A DNA stretch of 64,000 nt from Myxococcus stipitatus (GTDB lineage: Bacteria > Myxococcota > Myxococcia > Myxococcales > Myxococcaceae), in assembly GCF_037414475.1 (NCBI RefSeq), contig NZ_CP147913.1:744001-808000 (forward strand), given 5' to 3'. The notes beneath the pieces are model-generated. The model searched no databases. It worked only from the letters and a program-made list of their open reading frames with translations, and was not told where the DNA came from. Shown piece by piece: positions 59,119-64,000 of the stretch. Position 1 is the first letter of the stretch; every line of letters begins with the position of its first letter. Position numbers and translations under genes: made by a program.

Positions 59119-59939
59119 TCCGCGTCCCTCCCCGTCGAGCGGAAGGGCAGGAACAGCGAGATGCCGGCGTTGAGAGTCATCATGTTCTGGATGGCCCCCT
59201 TCGCGCTGCCCAGGGGCTGATCCACATAGGTGGTGTTGATGAGCGCCACGTTCACCGCCACGAAGTCCTTGGCGACGAAGCGCATGCCCAGGCCCAGGTC
59301 CGCCGCGGGGTTGAGCCCACGGCCCTCCAGCGACGAGGTCTCCGTCTTCACCACGCCCGCGCCCGCCAGCAGGTAGCCGTCGAAGTGCAGGATGGAGTTG
59401 AGGAAGGCCACCTTGCCATACACCGGGCTCCACTCGACGTCGCCCATCGCGGACCACTCGGGCACGGAGTTGTAGATCTTCGCGAAGAAAGCGCCCTTGG
59501 CCAGGCGCACGTCATCCGAGGGCACGACCTGCATCAGCGTGCCGCGCGCGGAGATGGCCAACGTATCCGCCAGGTAGTAGGCGCCCCGCAGGGACGCGCC
59601 CACCTTCGAATAGAACGGGTCGTTGACGGAGATGCTGATGAGCGGTGACAGCTCGAACCGCCCCTTCTTCCGGTACACCTTGCGCTGGACGCTCTTCACC
59701 CGGTCCTCCTGGGTGATGTCGGTCAGCGGCAAGAAAGCCTCTGGGGGTGGAGCCTCCTCTTCGACGGAACGAGAGGCCGTCGCGGCGGGCGCGGCTTCCT
59801 CCGCCGGCGGCGGCGTGGGGGATTCTTCCGATTTGGGCGTGGTCTCTTCCGTGAGGTCGAGTCCCATGCCCTCCTGGCTCTGCGCAGGTGCCAGACCGGG
59901 CACCAGGCACAGCACGAGCAGCAACGTGTGGCGATTCAA
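59115..59939 (-). CDS. gltA: GltA-like outer-membrane beta-barrel, TTG start
   Basis: A 274-residue barrel protein. No good ATG or GTG exists in frame near the signal peptide. A TTG at 59939 begins MNRHTLLLVLCLVPGLAPAQ, a standard signal peptide, and has GGAG 8 bases ahead, so TTG is the likely start. Then come an acidic/Pro-rich linker and RKVYRKKGRFELSPLISISVNDPFYSKV, which shares KKGRFE with gltB. The barrel ends in ISLFLPFRSTGRDAE. It overlaps gltB by four bases. It is the first gene of the operon, divergent from the lipoprotein gene at 60198. Confidence 0.75.
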   Translation of the reverse strand: MNRHTLLLVLCLVPGLAPAQSQEGMGLDLTEETTPKSEESPTPPPAEEAAPAATASRSVEEEAPPPEAFLPLTDITQEDRVKSVQRKVYRKKGRFELSPLISISVNDPFYSKVGASLRGAYYLADTLAISARGTLMQVVPSDDVRLAKGAFFAKIYNSVPEWSAMGDVEWSPVYGKVAFLNSILHFDGYLLAGAGVVKTETSSLEGRGLNPAADLGLGMRFVAKDFVAVNVALINTTYVDQPLGSAKGAIQNMMTLNAGISLFLPFRSTGRDAE

Positions 59940-60197
59940 ACCGGGGGCTCCGTGGGGAGGGGGGGAAAGACTCCACCGGGGGTTCAGCGCGACTCTTCTG
60001 CTGCTCCATCCTATCGGCCACATTCCCGAGCGGCAACCGCCCTGAAGATCCCTGTCCACCCCGTATCTCTTCGGTATTCCTGAACAATTCCAGGCGGAAC
60101 ACCGCGTCGCACGGGCGTTGGCGTCACAAGGTGCTGTGCTACCCTGGCCCCGTCAGTCGTGGGTCCCCGTGCCCCCTCCCCCCATTGTCGAGGTCTC

Positions 60198-60725
60198 ATG
60201 AAGATGTCCGTGCGAGCCGCCCTCCTCGTATCCACCGCGCTGCTGCTGGGTGGGTGCAGCGTGAGCAGCGAGATTGGCAAGTCATGCAAGCTGGTCCGGA
60301 AGGCCACCCCCGAGGAGCTCGCGGCGGGCTCCGAGAAGACCGTCGATCTGCTGGAGGGCGAAATCGCGGACCAGCAGGACTTCATCTCCTTTGGTTCTCC
60401 CCTGTGTGAGGACCTCATCTGCGTGAGAGATCAGGACTTCCCTCGCGCGCGCAACCCGGACGGCTCGCTGGCCGTGGACGCCGTGGCCTTTGGCTACTGC
60501 AGCAAGCCCTGCGTGAGCGGCGCCAGCAATGCCTGCGAGGTGACGGACACGTCCGACGTGGAGCCGAACCTGCCGGGCCGCATGTCGTGCCGCTCGCTGC
60601 TGTTGGACCAGGAGACGCTCAACGCGCTGCGTGCCGCGGACGAGACCTTCTACCGGAACACCTTTGGAGAGAACAACTCGCCCTTCTTCTGCGCGGGTGC
60701 GCTTACCGCCGGGCAGGGTGGCTGA
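60198..60725 (+). CDS. Lipoprotein divergent from the glt operon
   Basis: A 175-residue lipoprotein. The ATG at 60198 (or 60204) starts a signal peptide with lipobox LLLGGC (Cys near 20). The mature protein has several disulphide-like cysteines (GKSCKLV, SPLCEDLICV, GYCSKPC, NACEV, MSCRSL, FFCAG) and no known domain. It sits divergent from gltABC, so it may belong to the same surface machinery; M. xanthus has several gliding lipoproteins (Cgl proteins) with similar size, but no match is claimed. Confidence 0.7.
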   Translation: MKMSVRAALLVSTALLLGGCSVSSEIGKSCKLVRKATPEELAAGSEKTVDLLEGEIADQQDFISFGSPLCEDLICVRDQDFPRARNPDGSLAVDAVAFGYCSKPCVSGASNACEVTDTSDVEPNLPGRMSCRSLLLDQETLNALRAADETFYRNTFGENNSPFFCAGALTAGQGG

Positions 60726-60811
60726 CACTTTCCCGCGCGGGACGTAGACCTTTTCCCGCGCTTGGTTCGTAAAGGCAGGGCCCGCGTCGCAAGCGCAAGG
60801 AGCCCTGCCTC

Positions 60812-62236
60812 ATGAACCGAACGGTCCTCTTCCTCTCCCTGGCGGGAAGCCTCGCTCTCGCCGCCCTGGTGTTGGGGTTGCCTCAGGTGACCCAATCGAG
60901 GAAGGAGCCCCCCACCGAGGTCGCGGCTCCTCCTCGGCCCCCGCCCCCGCCTCCCGTCCAGAACACGCCCGGCTCGCTGACGATGACGAGCCGCCTGTCG
61001 CATCCGTATGTGCCCTCGGGCAGCTCGGAGGTGTTCGCCACGGTGGACCTGACGGGCGCGGAGGTCCCCGGGGCCAGGCGCAGCCCGGTGAACCTGGCGC
61101 TGGTCATCGACCGGTCCGGCTCCATGTCCGGCTACAAGCTGGCGCAGGCGAAGCAGGCCGCGCGGCACCTCGTGGGCCTGCTTCGTGAGGAGGACCGGCT
61201 GGCCATCGTCCACTACGGCTCGGACGTGAAGAGCCTGCCCGCGTCGAGCGTCACGCCCGCGCAGCGCGAGCGGATGCTCCAGTACGTGGATGGCATCTGG
61301 GATGACGGCGGCACCAACATTGGAGCGGGGTTGTCCGCGGGCCGCTACCAGCTCTCCACCGCGCAGAGCGACTTCAAGGTCAACCGGCTCATCCTCATGA
61401 GCGACGGACAGCCCACCGAGGGCATCACCGACAACGATGGCCTCACCCGGCTGGTGCAGGAGCTGCGGGCCTCGGGTGTCACGGTGAGCTCCATCGGCGT
61501 GGGCACCGACTTCAACGAGGACCTGATGCAGGGCTTCGCCGAGTACGGCGGCGGCGCGTATGGATTCCTCGAGGACGCGGGGCAGCTCGCCGCCCTCTTC
61601 CAGAAGGACCTGCAGCAGGCCTCCACCAGCGTGGCTCGGGGCGTGTCGCTCACCTTCACGCTGCCCCCGGGCACGTCGCTGGGCGAGGTGCTTGGCTACA
61701 ACGCGCACCAGTCCGGCAACCAGGTCACGGTGGCGCTGCCGGACTTCTCCGCGGGCCAGCTCGAGCGCGTCGTCGTGCGGCTGGTGACGACGGGCGAGAG
61801 CGTGGGCCAGACGGTGCGGGTGCTGGACTTGAAGCTCGCGTACACGGACCTCATCCGCAACGTGGGCGCGGAGAACACCGCCGCGCTGTCCGCCGTGGTG
61901 ACGGACCGCGCCGAGGAGGTGCTCGCCCGCCAGGACAAGGATGCGACGCTGTACTCGGTGCGGGCCCGCAGCGCGGCCAACCTCAAGAAGGCCGCCGAGG
62001 CCCTGAGCGAAGGACGCCGCGAGGAGGCCGCCCTCTACATCCGCCAGAACCAGGCCATGTTCGACCAGGCCAGCACCGTGGCGGGCTCCGCGGCCGTGGC
62101 TCCGGAGAAGGCCGCGCAGCAGGCCACCCTGGATGAGTACGAGAGCGCCACCAGCGACGAGCAGATGCGCTCCGCCGTCAAGCGCTCCAAGGCCAAGGCC
62201 CTGCGCGACTTCGGGCGCGTGGGCTCCACCTACTGA
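60812..62236 (+). CDS. VWA-domain protein
   Basis: A 474-residue protein with an N-terminal signal or membrane anchor ([20 protein letters not shown]), a Pro-rich linker (residues 39-49), and a von Willebrand A domain from about 92 to 270. The metal-ion-dependent adhesion site is complete: DRSGSMS (Asp100, Ser102, Ser104), Thr in DGGTNIG, and Asp in LMSDGQP. The C-terminal 190 residues are mixed, with helical stretches in the last third ([15 protein letters not shown]). It resembles Mg-binding surface or periplasmic VWA proteins. It is distinct from CglB as far as can be judged. It follows the lipoprotein gene on the same strand. A strong hairpin lies 9 bases after its stop. Confidence 0.85.
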   Translation: MNRTVLFLSLAGSLALAALVLGLPQVTQSRKEPPTEVAAPPRPPPPPPVQNTPGSLTMTSRLSHPYVPSGSSEVFATVDLTGAEVPGARRSPVNLALVIDRSGSMSGYKLAQAKQAARHLVGLLREEDRLAIVHYGSDVKSLPASSVTPAQRERMLQYVDGIWDDGGTNIGAGLSAGRYQLSTAQSDFKVNRLILMSDGQPTEGITDNDGLTRLVQELRASGVTVSSIGVGTDFNEDLMQGFAEYGGGAYGFLEDAGQLAALFQKDLQQASTSVARGVSLTFTLPPGTSLGEVLGYNAHQSGNQVTVALPDFSAGQLERVVVRLVTTGESVGQTVRVLDLKLAYTDLIRNVGAENTAALSAVVTDRAEEVLARQDKDATLYSVRARSAANLKKAAEALSEGRREEAALYIRQNQAMFDQASTVAGSAAVAPEKAAQQATLDEYESATSDEQMRSAVKRSKAKALRDFGRVGSTY

Positions 62237-62244
62237 GTCCACCG

Positions 62245-62274
62245 CGCGGCACGTCCTCCACTGGACGTGCCGCG
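62245..62274 (+). terminator. Perfect hairpin after the VWA gene
   Basis: A 12-bp perfect stem CGCGGCACGTCC (62245-62256) and GGACGTGCCGCG (62263-62274), loop TCCACT, just 9 bases after the VWA stop. There is no T-run, as is common for terminators in very GC-rich bacteria. It probably ends the transcript. Confidence 0.6.
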
Positions 62275-62636
62275 TCGATGGCGGATGCACCGAGCTCTGG
62301 ATACCTCACGCGGCTCGAGGCAGCAGCGCTCGCATCGCGGCCCCGCGCCCTGCCGAGAACTCGAGTCCAGTGGCGTCCTGCGTCGAACAGTTGACGCCAC
62401 GCAGCCACGCGGCACGGGCCCCCCTCTGGAATAGTCCGGCCTGTCTGGATTGCCAGCAGACAACCGTTCGGGTGCACGGTGTGTCCACGCTGGACCGGCT
62501 GGAGCGTGAGCGGGCGTGTGCACCTGGTGTGTGCTCGAGCATGCCGGGCGACTTCCAGGTTGACCGTCGGAATCACCCCGCCCTATCTCCGCGTTCCTCC
62601 TGGCTTCGGCTGGAGAACGCACGGAGGCTGGACCGA
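62275..62636. other. Upstream region of purE
   Basis: No gene was found in this 362-base stretch. It holds an inverted repeat GTGGCGTC (62370-62377) and GACGCCAC (62393-62400), 15 bases apart, overlapping TTGACG (62391-62396), a candidate -35. It is a possible operator for the purE-purK operon. No purine riboswitch fold was seen. Confidence 0.4.
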
Positions 62637-63134
62637 ATGGCGAGCGGCAACACCCCTTGGGTCGGGGTCATCATGGGCGGCAAGAGTGACCTCGAGTACC
62701 TGCAGCCGGGCATCGATGTGCTGAAGGAGCTGGGCATCCCGCACGAGGTGCGGGTGGTGTCCGCGCACCGCACGCCGGATTGGATGATGGAGTACGCCTC
62801 CACCGCGGAGTCTCGCGGCCTGTCGCTCATCATCGCGGCGGCCGGAGGCGCCGCGCACCTGCCGGGCATGGTGTCCAGCAAGACGCTGCTGCCCGTCATC
62901 GGCGTGCCCATGCCCACCACGCTGCTCAACGGCATCGACGCGCTCCTGTCCATCGTGCAGATGCCCAAGGGCGTGCCCGTGGGGACGCAGGCCATCGGCA
63001 AGCCGGGCGCCGCCAACGCCGCCCTTCATGCCGCGTCCATCCTCGCGCTCAAGTATCCGGAGCTGCGCGAGCGGCTGGCCGCCTGGCGCAAGGCGCGCAC
63101 CGATGAGGTGCTCGCGCATCGGGAGCTGTCATGA
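62637..63134 (+). CDS. purE: N5-carboxyaminoimidazole ribonucleotide mutase PurE
   Basis: A 165-residue PurE, which rearranges N5-CAIR to CAIR in purine synthesis. The ATG at 62637 starts at the family's N-terminus. Motifs: [13 protein letters not shown] (phosphate-binding loop), [10 protein letters not shown] with the catalytic histidine, [21 protein letters not shown] and [12 protein letters not shown]. All are intact; length is normal. The stop overlaps the purK start (ATGA), so they are translationally coupled. Confidence 0.96.
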   Translation: MASGNTPWVGVIMGGKSDLEYLQPGIDVLKELGIPHEVRVVSAHRTPDWMMEYASTAESRGLSLIIAAAGGAAHLPGMVSSKTLLPVIGVPMPTTLLNGIDALLSIVQMPKGVPVGTQAIGKPGAANAALHAASILALKYPELRERLAAWRKARTDEVLAHRELS

Positions 63135-64000
63135 GTCCTCGCGTCGTGTTGCCGGGTGGAACCATTGGCATCCTGGGCGGCGGCCAGTTGGGGCGCATGA
63201 TGGCCTTGGCCGCGCGCACGCTGGGCTTCCAGGTGCAGTCGCTGGACCCGGATGCGTCGTGCCCCTCGCGCTCCGTCGTGGACCGCTGCATCACTGCGTC
63301 CTTCGCGGACACCGCCGCCGCGGAGGAGCTGGCGAAGGGCTGCGACACGGTGACGCTCGAAATCGAGAAGATCCCCCTGCCCACGCTCGAGGCCGTGGCC
63401 CGTCACACGCCCATGCGCCCGGGCGCCTCCGTGCTGCACATCATCCAGCACCGCGGCCGGCAGAAGGGCTGGCTCGCGCGCAACGGCTTCCCCGTGGGCC
63501 CGTGGCGCGAAGCCCACTCCGCCGATGAGCTGGCGCAGGCCATCGAAGCGCTCGGGGGCCGCTGCTTCGTGAAGTCCAGCGAGGGCGGCTACGACGGCCG
63601 CGGCCAGGTGGAGGTGAAGACCGCCGCCGAGGCCCCCGCCGCCTGGCGCGAATTGGGTGAGCGCTCCGTCGTGGTCGAAGCCGCGCTGGACCTCCAGTCG
63701 GAGCTGTCCGTGCTCGTGGCGCGCAGCCCCAAGGGTGAGATGGCGGTGTATCCCCCCGCCTTCAATCACCACGAAGAGCGCATCCTCGCGTGGTCGCTGC
63801 TCCCAGGTCCCCTCCCTCCCCGCGTCGCCGACCGCGCCACGGAGCTCGCGCGCGGCATCACCGAGGCACTCCAGGTGGAGGGCCTCCTGGTGTTGGAGCT
63901 GTTCCTGCTGCGCGACGGCACCGTGCTGGTGAACGAGTTGGCGCCCCGGCCCCACAACAGCTTCCACTCGACGGAGGTCGCCTGCCTCACCTCCCAGTTC
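63131..64000 (+). CDS. purK: N5-carboxyaminoimidazole ribonucleotide synthase PurK (partial)
   Basis: The first 290 residues of PurK, an ATP-grasp enzyme that makes N5-CAIR from AIR, ATP and bicarbonate. Motifs: [31 protein letters not shown] (usual form is TYEFENIP, here slightly changed), ATP-binding [28 protein letters not shown], and [20 protein letters not shown] with the metal-binding Glu and Asn. The reading frame is open to the window edge, so the C-terminus is not seen. Confidence 0.95.
   Translation, partial: MSPRVVLPGGTIGILGGGQLGRMMALAARTLGFQVQSLDPDASCPSRSVVDRCITASFADTAAAEELAKGCDTVTLEIEKIPLPTLEAVARHTPMRPGASVLHIIQHRGRQKGWLARNGFPVGPWREAHSADELAQAIEALGGRCFVKSSEGGYDGRGQVEVKTAAEAPAAWRELGERSVVVEAALDLQSELSVLVARSPKGEMAVYPPAFNHHEERILAWSLLPGPLPPRVADRATELARGITEALQVEGLLVLELFLLRDGTVLVNELAPRPHNSFHSTEVACLTSQF

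Noticed and set aside
60812-62236. VWA protein as CglB
   Set aside because: The N-terminal lipobox and cysteine pattern of CglB are not seen, and a VWA domain alone is not enough to name it.
1-64000. tRNA, rRNA, insertion sequences, attachment sites, CRISPR and prophage
   Set aside because: Scanned by eye on both strands; none of the usual landmarks (tRNA cloverleaf arms with CCA end, transposase motifs, phage genes) was found.

Overview
The window is chromosomal DNA from a myxobacterium of the Myxococcus/Corallococcus/Archangium type (Cystobacterineae). The evidence is a very high GC content with strong third-position G/C, many lipoproteins, Ser/Thr protein kinases (one with the HRDVSPDN catalytic loop common in myxobacteria), a Gly-Gly-Cys MYXO-CTERM-like tail, a gene pair resembling M. 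xanthus MXAN_2561/MXAN_2562, and a gltA-gltB-gltC-like gliding motility operon. No rRNA, tRNA, CRISPR array, prophage or insertion sequence was recognised.

Region 1 (191-7197) has a phosphate theme. A five-gene operon encodes an OprO/OprP-like porin, a VTC-domain polyphosphate polymerase-like protein, a thymidylate-kinase-like P-loop kinase fused to about ten helical repeats, a DUF4956 membrane protein and a lipoprotein. A purple-acid-phosphatase-like secreted enzyme follows. This is the best candidate here for an undescribed system. Region 2 (7329-16308) holds housekeeping and small-function genes: rsmB, an M61 peptidase, a zinc-finger/TPR membrane protein, rnhB overlapping a DUF2325 gene, a histidine phosphatase and an alpha-oxoamine synthase. 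Region 3 (16585-28903) holds acs, a Nudix gene, an M50 protease with a very long low-complexity tail, a moaD-moaE fusion, envelope proteins of unknown role, a Cys-less aspartate-semialdehyde dehydrogenase paralogue, tsaB and rlpA.

Region 4 (28911-32554) should be the uppS-cdsA-dxr-rseP operon. It is broken by about 1.2 kb of AT-rich, low-complexity sequence (about 30096-31275) that cuts off the C-terminus of CdsA, all of Dxr and the N-terminus of RseP. This looks more like an assembly or sequence-quality artefact than biology.

Region 5 (32717-47566) has an SDR gene divergent from a WYL regulator with a palindromic operator between them, a lower-GC MopE-repeat lipoprotein, two divergent Ser/Thr kinases, an RluA-type pseudouridine synthase, a lone zinc-ligand-poor ribosomal S4 paralogue behind a Fur/Zur-type box, and two tandem S37 peptidase lipoproteins. 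Their duplication carried along the tail of the S4 gene. Region 6 (47628-56190) holds a HAD phosphatase, dinB, a DMT transporter, pcnB, an App1-like HAD protein, plsX and an MFS transporter. Region 7 (56215-62236) holds gltC, gltB and gltA (minus strand, with a clear intrinsic terminator) and, divergently, a lipoprotein and a VWA protein. The window ends in purE-purK, with purK running off the edge.
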